Below, one piece after another: positions 46,756 to 56,182 of a DNA stretch of 64,000 nt. The translations under genes and the position numbers were made by a program. The notes under the pieces were generated by a model. It had not been told where the DNA came from and did no database searches. It saw only the letters and a program-made list of their open reading frames with translations. Positions within the stretch are counted from its first letter, which is position 1, and every line of letters begins with the position of its first letter. Source of the stretch: Pseudomonas asiatica (GTDB taxonomy: Bacteria; Pseudomonadota; Gammaproteobacteria; Pseudomonadales; Pseudomonadaceae); assembly GCF_040214835.1 (NCBI RefSeq), contig NZ_CP157874.1:4034001-4098000 (forward strand), written 5' to 3'.

Positions 46756-48084
46756 GTGGAAGCACACCTTCACGAATGGCTGAACCTGAGCATTCGCTGG
46801 GTTCACATGATCACCGGTGTCGCCTGGATCGGTGCATCGTTCTACTTCGTCTGGCTGGAGAACCACCTGAACCGAAGCAACCCGCGCGATGGGTTGTCGG
46901 GTGATCTCTGGGCAATTCACGGCGGTGGTATCTACCACCTGGAGAAATACAAGCTCGCACCCCCGAAAATGCCCGAGAACCTGCACTGGTTCAAATGGGA
47001 AGCCTACTTCACCTGGATGTCCGGTATCGCCCTGCTGTGCGTGGTGTTCTACTGGAACCCGACCCTGTATCTGCTGGCCCCTGGCAGCACCCTTAGCGGT
47101 GCCGAAGGCGTGGCCATCGGTATCGGCTCGCTGATCGCCGGCTGGTTCATCTACGACTTCCTGTGCGACTCGCCCCTGGGCAAGAAGCCAGCGCTGCTCG
47201 GTGCTGTACTGTTCGTGCTGATCATCGCCGCGTGCTGGGGCTTCAGCCTGGTGTTCAGCGGCCGTGGTGCGTACCTGCACACCGGCGCGATCATCGGCAC
47301 CATCATGGTCGGCAACGTGTTCCGCATCATCATGCCGGCCCAGCGCCAGCTGGTGGCTGCGATCGAGAACAACCAGACCCCCGACCCGGTACTGCCGGCC
47401 AAAGGCCTGCTGCGCTCGCGCCACAACAACTACTTCACCCTGCCGGTGCTGTTCATCATGATCAGCAACCACTTCCCGAGCACCTACGGTAGCCAGTACA
47501 ACTGGCTGATCCTGGCCGGTATCGCAGTAGCCGCGGTCCTGATCCGCCACTACTTCAACACCCGCCACGACAGCAACAAGTACGCCTGGACCCTGCCGGT
47601 CGGCGCCCTGGCGATGATCTGCCTGGCCTACGTCACCGGTCCGAAACCGATGGCCGTCAGCCCTGAGCAAGCCGCGGCGAAGGTCGAGTACCAGCCACTG
47701 CCTGCGACCGCTGTAGGTGGCAAGACCGCTGCCGAGCAACGCGCCGAGGACGCCGCCAAGGCTGCCGCAGCACCTGCCGCGCCGGCCGAAGCCCCTGCCC
47801 AGGCCACGGCCCAGGCTGGCGGCGAGAGCTTCGACAAGATCCACAATGTCATCCAGGAACGCTGCACCGTGTGCCACTCGTCCAAGCCGACCAGCCCACT
47901 GTTCAGCGCCGCCCCTGCCGGCGTGATGTTCGACACCCCGCAGCAGATCCAGGCCCAGGCCGCGCGCATCCAGGCGCAAGCGGTCGCCAGCCAGATCATG
48001 CCGCTGGGCAACATCACCCAGATGACCACCGAAGAGCGCAAGCTGGTCGGTGACTGGATCGCCAAAGGCGCCCCGGTCAACTGA
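46756..48084 (+). CDS. puuD: Membrane urate hydroxylase PuuD with cytochrome c domain
   Basis: Protein of 442 residues. The N-terminal 320 residues hold about eight membrane helices (WVHMITGVAWIGASFYFVW with conserved His) and form the urate-oxidising part. After an Ala/Pro-rich linker, a C-terminal cytochrome c domain carries C370-x2-C373-H374 and a likely axial Met in QIMPLGN. It oxidises urate to 5-hydroxyisourate and passes electrons to the respiratory chain rather than to oxygen. The start is GTG 46756. Confidence 0.93.
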   Translation: MEAHLHEWLNLSIRWVHMITGVAWIGASFYFVWLENHLNRSNPRDGLSGDLWAIHGGGIYHLEKYKLAPPKMPENLHWFKWEAYFTWMSGIALLCVVFYWNPTLYLLAPGSTLSGAEGVAIGIGSLIAGWFIYDFLCDSPLGKKPALLGAVLFVLIIAACWGFSLVFSGRGAYLHTGAIIGTIMVGNVFRIIMPAQRQLVAAIENNQTPDPVLPAKGLLRSRHNNYFTLPVLFIMISNHFPSTYGSQYNWLILAGIAVAAVLIRHYFNTRHDSNKYAWTLPVGALAMICLAYVTGPKPMAVSPEQAAAKVEYQPLPATAVGGKTAAEQRAEDAAKAAAAPAAPAEAPAQATAQAGGESFDKIHNVIQERCTVCHSSKPTSPLFSAAPAGVMFDTPQQIQAQAARIQAQAVASQIMPLGNITQMTTEERKLVGDWIAKGAPVN

Positions 48085-48111
48085 AACACAATTGTCGGGA
48101 TAACACCGCCC

Positions 48112-48161
48112 CCTGTGGGAGCGGGTTCACCCGCGAAGAGGCCGGCACCCCCGGCCTCTGT
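48112..48161. repeat. Single REP palindrome, second kind
   Basis: TGTGGGAGCGGGTTCACCCG with a GAGGCCGG...CCGGCCTC extension, between puuD and the NCS2 permease gene. Confidence 0.8.
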
Positions 48162-48293
48162 TTCAAGACATACGCAACAAGCAAGCATCGAGCGTTCAGC
48201 CTCAAGCGGGAACCTCAGGCTCTCTTAACCGGAAGCCTGCCGCCTGAGGCCGGCGCTTGGATCCGAGAATAAAAACAAAACTCGAGGTGCTGC

Positions 48294-49649
48294 ATGTCCG
48301 AGTCACGCAAGGCGTACATCCCTGTTGCGCCGCCGCGCGAGCCCTTGCCCCTGTTCCAACTGATCCTGGTTGGCCTGCAACACGTTCTGCTGATGTACGG
48401 CGGCGCCATCGCCGTGCCATTGATCATCGGCCAGGCCGCCGGGTTGTCCCGTGAAGAAGTCGCTTTCCTGATCAACGCCGACCTGCTGGTCGCTGGCGTC
48501 GCTACCATCATCCAGTCCTTCGGTATCGGCCCGGTGGGCATCCGCATGCCGGTGATGATGGGTGCCAGCTTCGCTGCCGTCGGCAGCATGGTGGCCATGG
48601 CCGGCATGCCTGGCGTGGGCCTGCAGGGGATCTTCGGCGCGACCATCGCCGCCGGGTTCTTCGGCATGCTGATCGCGCCGTTCATGTCCAAGGTCGTACG
48701 CTTCTTCCCGCCACTGGTCACCGGCACGGTGATCACCTCGATTGGCCTGTCGCTGTTCCCGGTGGCAGTCAACTGGGCCGGTGGCGGCCACCAGGCAGAT
48801 ACCTTCGGCTCGCCGATCTACCTGCTGGTGGCCGGCCTGGTGCTGGCGGTGATCCTGCTGATCAACCGTTTCATGCGCGGTTTCTGGGTCAACGTGTCGG
48901 TGCTGGTGGGCATGGGCCTGGGCTACATCCTGGCCGGCTCCATCGGCATGGTCGACCTGTCGGGCCTGAACGACGCACCGTGGCTGCAAGTGGTGACCCC
49001 ACTGCACTTCGGCATGCCGACCTTCAGCCTGGCACCGATCCTGTCCATGTGCCTGGTGGTGGTGATCATCTTCGTCGAGTCCACCGGCATGTTCCTGGCC
49101 CTGGGTAAGGTGACCGATCGTGAAGTTACCCCAGGGATGCTGCGCCGCGGCCTGCTGTGCGATGCAGGCGCGTCGTTCATCGCCGGCTTCTTCAACACCT
49201 TCACCCACTCTTCGTTCGCCCAGAACATCGGCCTGGTGCAGATGACCGGGGTGCGCTGCCGCTATGTCACCATCGTGGCCGGTGCACTGCTGATCCTGCT
49301 CAGCCTGCTGCCCAAGGCGGCCTTCCTGATTGCCTCGATCCCGCCTGCGGTACTGGGCGGCGCGTCCATCGCCATGTTCGGCATGGTCACCGCCACCGGG
49401 ATCAAGATTCTCCAGGAGGCGGACATCGGCGACCGTCGCAACCAGCTGCTGGTTGCGGTGAGCGTCGGCTTCGGGTTGATCCCCGTGGTACGTCCGGAGT
49501 TCTTCGCCCAGATGCCCCAGTGGATGGAGCCCATCACCCACAGTGGCATCGCCATGGCCACGGTCAGTGCCCTGGTGTTGAACGTGCTGTTCAACATCCT
49601 TGGTGGTGCCGACCGCGCGGTGCACAACGAAGCCTGTCACCAGCATTGA
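48294..49649 (+). CDS. NCS2 nucleobase permease (urate/xanthine-type)
   Basis: Membrane transporter of 451 residues with about 14 segments. QHVLLMYGGAIAVPLIIG, the FVESTGMFLALGK segment and NTFTHSSFAQNIGLVQMTGVRCR (read in parts) are NCS2 signatures; the family imports xanthine, urate or uracil with protons. Placement after puuD favours urate or xanthine. GAGGT lies before ATG 48294. A GC-rich terminator follows, then two outer-membrane channel genes. Confidence 0.93.
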   Translation: MSESRKAYIPVAPPREPLPLFQLILVGLQHVLLMYGGAIAVPLIIGQAAGLSREEVAFLINADLLVAGVATIIQSFGIGPVGIRMPVMMGASFAAVGSMVAMAGMPGVGLQGIFGATIAAGFFGMLIAPFMSKVVRFFPPLVTGTVITSIGLSLFPVAVNWAGGGHQADTFGSPIYLLVAGLVLAVILLINRFMRGFWVNVSVLVGMGLGYILAGSIGMVDLSGLNDAPWLQVVTPLHFGMPTFSLAPILSMCLVVVIIFVESTGMFLALGKVTDREVTPGMLRRGLLCDAGASFIAGFFNTFTHSSFAQNIGLVQMTGVRCRYVTIVAGALLILLSLLPKAAFLIASIPPAVLGGASIAMFGMVTATGIKILQEADIGDRRNQLLVAVSVGFGLIPVVRPEFFAQMPQWMEPITHSGIAMATVSALVLNVLFNILGGADRAVHNEACHQH

Positions 49650-49655
49650 GCAAGG

Positions 49656-49676
49656 GGGGCGGCGCACTGCCGCCCC
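49656..49676 (+). terminator. Hairpin after the NCS2 permease gene
   Basis: GGGGCGGC-gcact-GCCGCCCC, seven bases after the stop; no T-run, so termination may be partial and allow readthrough into the channel genes. Confidence 0.6.
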
Positions 49677-49785
49677 GCCTCGAATTCGCCGTAAACGCTA
49701 CACCGTCGGCCCGCCGGAATGGGCCGTCCGGGGCGCCTGCGCGCCAAAAAAACCCAACAAAAACAATAAGTCCGGGAACCACAAC

Positions 49786-50571
49786 ATGAAACGCATCACC
49801 TCGTCCCTCTTGCTGGGCAGCAGCCTGCTGGCCACCCTCCCCGCCCACGCTGGCGAATGGCTGCAGTGGCATGGCGAAAGCCTGACCTACCTGTACGGCA
49901 AGGATTTCAAGGTCAACCCACGCATCCAGCAGACGGTGACCTTCGAGCACGCCAACAAATGGAAGTACGGCGATACCTTCATGTTCGTCGACAAGGTCTT
50001 CTACAACGGCAAGCCCGACCCGGGCAAAGGCGTCACCTCCTACTACGGTGAGTTCAGCCCGCGCCTGTCGTTCGGCAAGATCTTCGACCAGAAGCTGGCG
50101 TTCGGCCCGATCAAGGATGTGCTGCTGGCCATGACCTACGAGCGTGGCGAGGGCGACAACGAGGCCTACCTGATCGGCCCCGGCTTCGACCTGGACATCC
50201 CCGGCTTCAACTACTTCACCCTCAACTTCTACCTGCGCAACACCGAAGGCAGCCGCCCCGGTGACAACGTCTGGCAGATCACCCCGGCCTTCTCGTACAC
50301 CATTCCGGTGGGCAAGTCCGACATTCTGATCGACGGTTACATGGACTGGGTGGTCGACAACGACCAGACCCGCCGTGGTACCTACCACGCCAACCTGCAG
50401 TTCAACCCACAGGTCAAGTACGACCTGGGCAAAGCCCTGAACCTGGGCGCCAAGCAGCTGTACGTGGGCATCGAGTACAGCTACTGGAAGGACAAGTACG
50501 GCATCGACAGCCAAGGCAATATCGACAGTAACCAGAGCGTCACCAGTGCCCTGATCAAGGTGCACTTCTAG
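49786..50571 (+). CDS. Tsx/OmpK-like outer-membrane channel, copy 1
   Basis: Beta-barrel protein of 261 residues with a signal peptide (cut after LPAHA, about residue 23) and a C-terminal aromatic ending LIKVHF typical of outer-membrane proteins. It resembles nucleoside-specific channel Tsx/OmpK. Position after a nucleobase permease suggests passage of purines, nucleosides or urate. It is strongly similar to the next gene, so they are tandem duplicates. Upstream in-frame sequence from 49600 is not used. Confidence 0.9.
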   Translation: MKRITSSLLLGSSLLATLPAHAGEWLQWHGESLTYLYGKDFKVNPRIQQTVTFEHANKWKYGDTFMFVDKVFYNGKPDPGKGVTSYYGEFSPRLSFGKIFDQKLAFGPIKDVLLAMTYERGEGDNEAYLIGPGFDLDIPGFNYFTLNFYLRNTEGSRPGDNVWQITPAFSYTIPVGKSDILIDGYMDWVVDNDQTRRGTYHANLQFNPQVKYDLGKALNLGAKQLYVGIEYSYWKDKYGIDSQGNIDSNQSVTSALIKVHF

Positions 50572-50923
50572 AAAGCTGACCAAACGCACAAGTTTGTACC
50601 ACACTGCTCCAGGACGGAGCACTTGAGGCAAGGCGCGCAAGCCAGTAATCTGCGCGCCCCCTCGATCAGGGCAGAAGGGATTCTGCCTGCGTTTACTGAC
50701 CGCTCAGTCAATGAATTCGGGCGGTTGGCCAACGTGTTGCCAGCCTGAAAGACCCTTTTCATCCGTTCAGAACGAAGTCGAGCAGGAAGGTTTTGCCAGC
50801 CCAGGAAAGTTGGCTCAACCCTTGCCAAACAGCTGTGGCCTATCGAAAAAAGCTGACTCAAAAGACAAAAAAGCGCCAACAACGAGCGCTGACAATAGAT
50901 CAATCAAGGGAGCGACACTCGCA
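50572..50923 (+). promoter_or_regulatory. Gap between the two channel genes with a RutR-like dyad
   Basis: No gene in 352 bases. CTGACCGCTCAGTCAA at 50696-50711 is a TGAC-n6-GTCA dyad like those before xdhA and the purine permease. Copy 2 therefore appears to have its own control rather than simple readthrough from copy 1. Confidence 0.5.
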
Positions 50924-51706
50924 ATGCGTACCATCAACAGCCTGATCCTCGCCGGCGGCCTGCTGGCCTGTGGCACCACCTTCGGCGGCGACCTGCTGCA
51001 ATGGCAGAACAACAGCCTGACCTACCTGTGGGGCAAGAACTTCAAGGTCAACCCGTCGATCCAGCAAACCGTGACCTTCGAGCACGCTGATGGCTGGAAG
51101 TACGGCGATAACTTCATCTTTGTCGACAAGATCTTCTACCAGGGCCAGAAAGATGAGGGCAATGGCCCGAACACCTACTACGGCGAAATCAGCCCGCGCC
51201 TGTCGTTCGGCAAGATCTTCGACCAGAAGCTGGCCTTCGGCCCGGTCAAGGACGTGCTGCTGGCGATGACCTACGAGTTCGGCGAAGGTGATACCGAGTC
51301 GTACCTGATCGGCCCTGGCTTCGACCTGGACATCCCTGGCTTCGACTACTTCCAGCTGAACTTCTACAACCGCACCACCGACGGCAGCCGCGCCGGCGAC
51401 AACGTGTGGCAGATCACCCCGGTGTGGTCGTACACCATTCCGGTCGGTTCGTCCGATGTGCTGATCGACGGTTTCATGGACTGGGTGGTGGACAACGACG
51501 AGAACCGCCGCGGCACCTACCAGGCCAACCTGCACTTCAATCCGCAGATCAAGTATGACCTGGGCAAAGCCTTGCACCTGGGCGAGAAGCAGCTGTATGT
51601 GGGTGTGGAGTACGACTACTGGAAGAACAAGTACGGCATCAAGGATTCCGATGCCTTCACCACCGACCAGAACACCATGAGCTTCCTGCTCAAGGTTCAC
51701 TTCTGA
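50924..51706 (+). CDS. Tsx/OmpK-like outer-membrane channel, copy 2
   Basis: Protein of 260 residues with a signal peptide (MRTINSLILAGGLLACG..., cut near residue 21) and terminal LLKVHF. The barrel is nearly the same as copy 1 through most of its length (shared FKVNP, QQTVTFEHA, SPRLSFGKIFDQKLAFGP, DVLLAMTYE), but the N-terminus and the last loop differ (KDSDAFTTDQN against DSQGNIDSN). A cysteine in the signal region could be read as a lipobox (LLACG), but the mature barrel argues against a lipoprotein. Confidence 0.9.
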   Translation: MRTINSLILAGGLLACGTTFGGDLLQWQNNSLTYLWGKNFKVNPSIQQTVTFEHADGWKYGDNFIFVDKIFYQGQKDEGNGPNTYYGEISPRLSFGKIFDQKLAFGPVKDVLLAMTYEFGEGDTESYLIGPGFDLDIPGFDYFQLNFYNRTTDGSRAGDNVWQITPVWSYTIPVGSSDVLIDGFMDWVVDNDENRRGTYQANLHFNPQIKYDLGKALHLGEKQLYVGVEYDYWKNKYGIKDSDAFTTDQNTMSFLLKVHF

Positions 51707-51716
51707 TCTGAGTATA

Positions 51717-51836
51717 GGGGCCGCCTTGCGGCCCATTCGCGGGTAAACCCGCTCCCACAGGGTCCGCACCGGATTCATGGCAGACGCTATACATGTGGGA
51801 GCGGGTTCACCCGCGAACCGGGGCAAAGCCCCGGCC
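51717..51836. repeat. REP palindromes, second kind, two units
   Basis: GGGTAAACCCGCTCCCACAG and the inverted TGTGGGAGCGGGTTCACCCG after the second channel gene, separating it from the convergent DUF808 gene. Confidence 0.85.
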
Positions 51837-51843
51837 ATGCAAC

Positions 51844-52758
51844 TCAGTTGGCCGGCCGAACCGCCCGCCACAGTTTCCCCGCAATGCCCACCACCGCCAG
51901 CACCACGGCACCGGCCACAACCCCGACACCGCCGTTCAGCAGCGCCACGGTCAACGCCCCGCCACGCCCTTCACTGAACGCCTCGATGGCGTGATGCAGC
52001 GGCCCGATGCCATGCACCAGGATCCCGCCACCGACCAGGAACATGGCCGCCGTGCCGATCACCGACAGGCTCTTCATCATGTATGGCGCGGCACGCAGAA
52101 TGCCGTTACCCACCGCCCTGGCCAGGCGTGATGCCTTGCGGGTCATCCACAGCCCCAGGTCATCGAGCTTGACGATACCGCCCACCAGCCCGTACACGCC
52201 GATGGTCATGACTACCGCGATACCCGACAGCACGACGATCTGCTGGGTCAACGGCGAGTCGGCAACGATGCCCAGGGTGATGGCGATGATTTCCGCCGAA
52301 AGGATGAAGTCGGTACGTACCGCGCCCTTGATCTTGGCTTTCTCGAACGCCACCAGGTCGACATTGGCATCGGCCACCGCCTCCTTGAGCGCTTCATGCT
52401 CGGCGTCAGTCTCGGCCTTGCTGTGCAGGAACTTGTGCGCCAGCTTCTCGAAACCCTCGAAGCACAGGTAGGCGCCGCCCAGCATCAGCAACGGCGTCAC
52501 CGCCCAGGGGATGAACGCACTGATCAGCAGCGCCGCCGGCACCAGGATGGCCTTGTTCACCATCGAGCCCTTGGCCACAGCCCACACCACCGGGATCTCG
52601 CGCTCGGCACGCACCCCGGTGACCTGCTGGGCATTCAGTGCCAGGTCATCGCCCAGCACGCCTGCGGTCTTTTTCGCCGCCACCTTGGTCATCACCGAGA
52701 CGTCATCAAGCACCGTGGCGATGTCGTCGATCAGTACCAGTAGACTGCTTCCTGCCAT
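51844..52758 (-). CDS. DUF808 family inner-membrane protein
   Basis: Protein of 304 residues with about six to seven hydrophobic segments. The start [30 protein letters not shown] (read in parts) and [11 protein letters not shown] are hallmarks of the DUF808/YedI family; the function is not known. It is convergent with the channel genes and divergent from the TetR gene. No link to purine metabolism is evident. Confidence 0.9.
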   Translation of the reverse strand: MAGSSLLVLIDDIATVLDDVSVMTKVAAKKTAGVLGDDLALNAQQVTGVRAEREIPVVWAVAKGSMVNKAILVPAALLISAFIPWAVTPLLMLGGAYLCFEGFEKLAHKFLHSKAETDAEHEALKEAVADANVDLVAFEKAKIKGAVRTDFILSAEIIAITLGIVADSPLTQQIVVLSGIAVVMTIGVYGLVGGIVKLDDLGLWMTRKASRLARAVGNGILRAAPYMMKSLSVIGTAAMFLVGGGILVHGIGPLHHAIEAFSEGRGGALTVALLNGGVGVVAGAVVLAVVGIAGKLWRAVRPAN

Positions 52759-52890
52759 GTTTGCCTGTATCCAGAAGAGTGAGTGCCCAGGATTCTAGCC
52801 CAAAGCCGCTGCCTTGAGCGCCCGTCGAGCCCGGTGCTACCATGCCCGATCCCTCTTAGAGGTGGCCAGACACGAGGAAGATCCCTGACC

Positions 52891-53502
52891 ATGAGCACCA
52901 TTCGCGAGCGCAACAAGGAACTGATCCTGCGCGCGGCCAGCGAGGAATTCGCCGACAAGGGCTTCGCCGCCACCAAGACCAGCGATATCGCGGCCAAGGC
53001 CGGCCTGCCCAAGCCGAACGTGTATTACTACTTCAAATCCAAGGACAACCTCTACCGCGAGGTCCTGGAAAGCATCATCGCGCCGATCATGCAGGCGTCG
53101 ACCCCGTTCAATGCCGACGGTGACCCGAAGGAAGTGCTGAGTGCGTACATCCGCTCGAAGATCCGCATTTCCCGCGACCTGCCGCATGCGTCCAAGGTGT
53201 TCGCCAGCGAGATCATGCACGGTGCCCCGCACCTGTCGCCGAACCAGGTAGCGCAGCTGAACGAGCAGGCACGGCATAACATCGAGTGCATCCAGCGCTG
53301 GATCGACCGCGGGCAGATCGCCCATGTGGATGCGCATCACCTGATGTTCAGCATCTGGGCAGCGACCCAGACCTATGCCGATTTCGACTGGCAGATCTCT
53401 GCGGTGACCGGCAAGGCCAAGCTGGCCGACAGCGATTATGACGCGGCGGCGGAGACCATCATCCGCATGGTGCTCAAGGGCTGTGAGCCTGAGCTAGCCT
53501 GA
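52891..53502 (+). CDS. TetR-family regulator, RutR-like
   Basis: Protein of 203 residues. The N-terminal HTH (FADKGFAATKTSDIAAKAGLPKPNVYYYFKSKD in parts) and the C-terminal region with DWQISAVTGK and the helix MFSIWAATQTYADF resemble RutR, which in E. coli senses uracil/thymine and controls pyrimidine and purine degradation. RutR-like dyads occur before xdhA, the purine permease and the second channel gene, so it is a plausible regulator of purine catabolism here. ATG 52891 starts the conserved part. Confidence 0.85.
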   Translation: MSTIRERNKELILRAASEEFADKGFAATKTSDIAAKAGLPKPNVYYYFKSKDNLYREVLESIIAPIMQASTPFNADGDPKEVLSAYIRSKIRISRDLPHASKVFASEIMHGAPHLSPNQVAQLNEQARHNIECIQRWIDRGQIAHVDAHHLMFSIWAATQTYADFDWQISAVTGKAKLADSDYDAAAETIIRMVLKGCEPELA

Positions 53503-53511
53503 CAGGGCCAG

Positions 53512-53628
53512 TGGGGCTGCCTTGCAGCCCTTCGCGACACAAGGCCGCTCCTACAAGGGATCGCGTACTACCTGCGATCCCTTGTAGGAGCGGCCTTGTG
53601 TCGCGAAAGGGCCGCAAAGCGGCCCCAG
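53512..53628. repeat. Inverted pair of REP palindromes
   Basis: CGACACAAGGCCGCTCC-type pair around GGATCGCG...CGATCC, between the convergent tetR and glcG genes. Confidence 0.85.
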
Positions 53629-53640
53629 CCATCTTCAGCC

Positions 53641-54081
53641 TTACGCCGCTACCCCGGCATCCGCCTTCAACCCCACCTCCTCGATCGCACTGATCGCGCA
53701 CTGCTCGTCGATATCCGACGTATCCCCGCTGATCCCTACCGCACCCAGCACCTTGCCATCCTGATCACGCACCAGCACGCCACCCGGCGCCGGCACCACC
53801 GGCCGCTCGCCCAACCCGTTCAGCGCGGCAAAAAATGCCGGCCGCTGCTGCGCGTCCAGCGCCAGCAGGCGCGAGCCCTTGCCCAGGGCAATCGCGCCCC
53901 AGGCCTTGCCGGTGGCCACCTCCGGCCGGATCAGGCTGGCGCCATCCTCGCGTTGTAGCGCCAGCAAGTGGCCGCCGGCATCCAGCACCGCCACGGTCAG
54001 TGGCGCGGCATTGATCTTGCGGCCCGCCGCCAGCGCGGCATTCACCAGGCTGACCGCGACTTTCAGGTTCAAAGCGTTCAT
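53641..54081 (-). CDS. glcG: GlcG/HbpS-like heme-binding protein
   Basis: Protein of 146 residues of the GlcG/HbpS family (DUF336): AVLDAGGHLLALQRED and GERPVVPAPGGVLVRDQDGKVLGAVGISGD (in parts). Homologues bind heme or small ligands and are often encoded with glycolate/glyoxylate genes. No signal peptide. ATG 54081 is preceded by AAGAGGA; the frame is open far upstream over the promoter region. It is divergent from gcl with a TTGTATACAA box before each gene. Confidence 0.88.
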   Translation of the reverse strand: MNALNLKVAVSLVNAALAAGRKINAAPLTVAVLDAGGHLLALQREDGASLIRPEVATGKAWGAIALGKGSRLLALDAQQRPAFFAALNGLGERPVVPAPGGVLVRDQDGKVLGAVGISGDTSDIDEQCAISAIEEVGLKADAGVAA

Positions 54082-54163
54082 GGAAAGGTCCTCTTCTTGT
54101 TGTGAGAAGCCCTGAGGGCAGTTGAAAACCGATAGAACAAATAGAACACAACGAAAGATGTTT

Positions 54164-54173
54164 TTGTATACAA
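54164..54173. promoter_or_regulatory. TTGTAYACAA operator 5 (glcG side)
   Basis: Perfect palindrome TTGTATACAA, 82 bases before the glcG start. Confidence 0.7.
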
Positions 54174-54303
54174 TATTTTGAAACGATCGTATGCGATGGC
54201 GCAAACCTCCGTTTTCACGGGCGCTCGAACGAAAGCGACGTCCGCCGACGAAAACCCGTTGACCTAAGCGGCCAGCCGTGAATACACTCTGGCACAAAGC
54301 AAG

Positions 54304-54313
54304 TTGTATACAA
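54304..54313. promoter_or_regulatory. TTGTAYACAA operator 6 (gcl side)
   Basis: Perfect palindrome TTGTATACAA, only 25 bases before the gcl start, well placed to block transcription or its start. A TTGACC half-site is at 54259. Confidence 0.7.
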
Positions 54314-54338
54314 TTACAAAATCGATGAGGCACAAACC

Positions 54339-56114
54339 ATGAGCAAAATGAGAGCAATCGATGCAGCCGTTCTGGTCATGCGCCGTGAAGGTGTAGATAC
54401 CGCGTTCGGCATCCCGGGGGCTGCCATCAACCCGTTGTACTCGGCCCTGAAGAAAGTCGGTGGCATCGATCACGTCCTCGCTCGTCACGTCGAAGGCGCC
54501 TCGCACATGGCCGAGGGTTACACCCGTGCCAACCCGGGCAACATCGGCGTGTGCATCGGCACCTCCGGCCCAGCCGGCACCGACATGGTCACCGGCCTGT
54601 ACAGTGCCTCCGCCGACTCCATCCCGATCCTCTGCATCACCGGCCAGGCCCCACGTGCCCGCCTGCACAAGGAAGACTTCCAGGCTGTCGACATCACCAA
54701 CATCGTCAAGCCGGTCACCAAGTGGGCCACCACCGTTCTGGAGCCAGGCCAGGTGCCTTACGCCTTCCAGAAGGCCTTCTATGAAATGCGCACCGGCCGC
54801 CCAGGCCCGGTACTGATCGACCTGCCGTTCGACGTGCAGATGGCCGAAATCGAATTCGACATCGACGCCTACGAACCGCTGCCAGTGCACAAGCCGTCCG
54901 CCACCCGCGTACAGGCCGAAAAAGCCCTGGCCCTGCTCAATGACGCCGAGCGCCCGCTGCTGGTAGCCGGTGGCGGCATCATCAACGCCGACGCCAGCGA
55001 CAAGCTGGTCGAGTTCGCCGAACTGACCGGTGTACCGGTAATCCCGACCCTGATGGGCTGGGGCACCATCCCGGACGACCACGCACAGATGGTCGGCATG
55101 GTCGGCCTGCAGACTTCGCACCGCTACGGCAACGCCACCCTGCTGAAATCCGACCTGGTGTTCGGTATCGGTAACCGCTGGGCCAACCGCCACACCGGTT
55201 CCGTCGACGTCTACACCGAAGGCCGCAAGTTCGTGCACGTGGACATCGAGCCGACCCAGATCGGCCGCGTGTTCACCCCGGACCTGGGTATCGTTTCCGA
55301 CGCCGGCAAGGCACTGGACGTATTCCTCGAAGTGGCCCGCGAGTGGAAAGCCGCTGGCAAGCTGAAGTGCCGCAAGGCCTGGCTGGAAGACTGCCAGGAG
55401 CGCAAGGCAACCCTGCAGCGCAAGACCCACTTCGACAACGTGCCGGTCAAGCCGCAGCGCGTCTACGAAGAAATGAACCAGGTATTCGGCAAGGACACCT
55501 GCTACGTCAGCACCATCGGTCTGTCGCAGATCGCCGGCGCGCAGTTCCTGCACGTGTACAAGCCACGCCACTGGATCAACTGCGGCCAGGCCGGCCCGCT
55601 GGGCTGGACCATCCCTGCCGCCCTCGGTGTGGTCAAGGCCGATCCGAAACGCAAGGTGGTCGCGCTGTCGGGTGACTACGACTTCCAGTTCATGATCGAA
55701 GAGCTGGCGGTGGGCGCACAGTTCAACCTGCCGTACGTGCACGTACTGGTGAACAACGCCTACCTGGGCCTGATCCGTCAGGCGCAACGTGGCTTCGACA
55801 TGGATTACTGTGTACAACTGGCGTTCGAGAACATCAACTCGACCGACGCCGCCACCTACGGTGTCGACCATGTCGCCGTGGTCGAAGGCCTGGGCTGCAA
55901 GGCCATCCGTGTATTCGAGCCGGCCGAGATCGCCCCTGCCCTGCTCAAGGCACAGAAGATGGCCGAAGAGTTCCGCGTGCCGGTGGTGGTCGAGGTGATT
56001 CTCGAACGTGTGACCAACATTTCCATGGGCACCGAGATCAACGCGGTCAACGAGTTCGAAGACCTGGCCCTGGTCGGCAACGACGCGCCAACCGCCATCT
56101 CGCTGCTGGACTGA
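54339..56114 (+). CDS. gcl: Glyoxylate carboligase
   Basis: Thiamine-diphosphate enzyme of 591 residues that joins two glyoxylates to tartronate semialdehyde with loss of CO2. The ThDP motif GDYDF(Q)...N-N is seen at about 446-473, and FAD-type residues of the acetohydroxyacid synthase fold are present. The N-terminal [11 protein letters not shown] has valine or alanine where other ThDP enzymes have the catalytic glutamate, a known trait of Gcl. It leads the gcl-hyi-glxR-ttuD-pykF run. Confidence 0.96.
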   Translation: MSKMRAIDAAVLVMRREGVDTAFGIPGAAINPLYSALKKVGGIDHVLARHVEGASHMAEGYTRANPGNIGVCIGTSGPAGTDMVTGLYSASADSIPILCITGQAPRARLHKEDFQAVDITNIVKPVTKWATTVLEPGQVPYAFQKAFYEMRTGRPGPVLIDLPFDVQMAEIEFDIDAYEPLPVHKPSATRVQAEKALALLNDAERPLLVAGGGIINADASDKLVEFAELTGVPVIPTLMGWGTIPDDHAQMVGMVGLQTSHRYGNATLLKSDLVFGIGNRWANRHTGSVDVYTEGRKFVHVDIEPTQIGRVFTPDLGIVSDAGKALDVFLEVAREWKAAGKLKCRKAWLEDCQERKATLQRKTHFDNVPVKPQRVYEEMNQVFGKDTCYVSTIGLSQIAGAQFLHVYKPRHWINCGQAGPLGWTIPAALGVVKADPKRKVVALSGDYDFQFMIEELAVGAQFNLPYVHVLVNNAYLGLIRQAQRGFDMDYCVQLAFENINSTDAATYGVDHVAVVEGLGCKAIRVFEPAEIAPALLKAQKMAEEFRVPVVVEVILERVTNISMGTEINAVNEFEDLALVGNDAPTAISLLD

Positions 56115-56123
56115 TCGCCTGAC

Positions 56124-56160
56124 GCCCCCGTGCCGGCCCCTACCTGAGGGCGCCGGGGGC
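56124..56160 (+). terminator. Hairpin between gcl and hyi
   Basis: GCCCCCG / CGGGGGC stem with an inner CCTACCTGAGG-like loop and no T-run. Within an operon, it may limit downstream expression or protect the gcl mRNA. Confidence 0.45.
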
Positions 56161-56182
56161 CTTCATCGCAAGGAGACACAAC

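Noticed and set aside
54280..54310. Sigma-54 promoter before gcl (TGGCACAAAGCAAG)
   Set aside because: The GG and GC elements are not at the required spacing.
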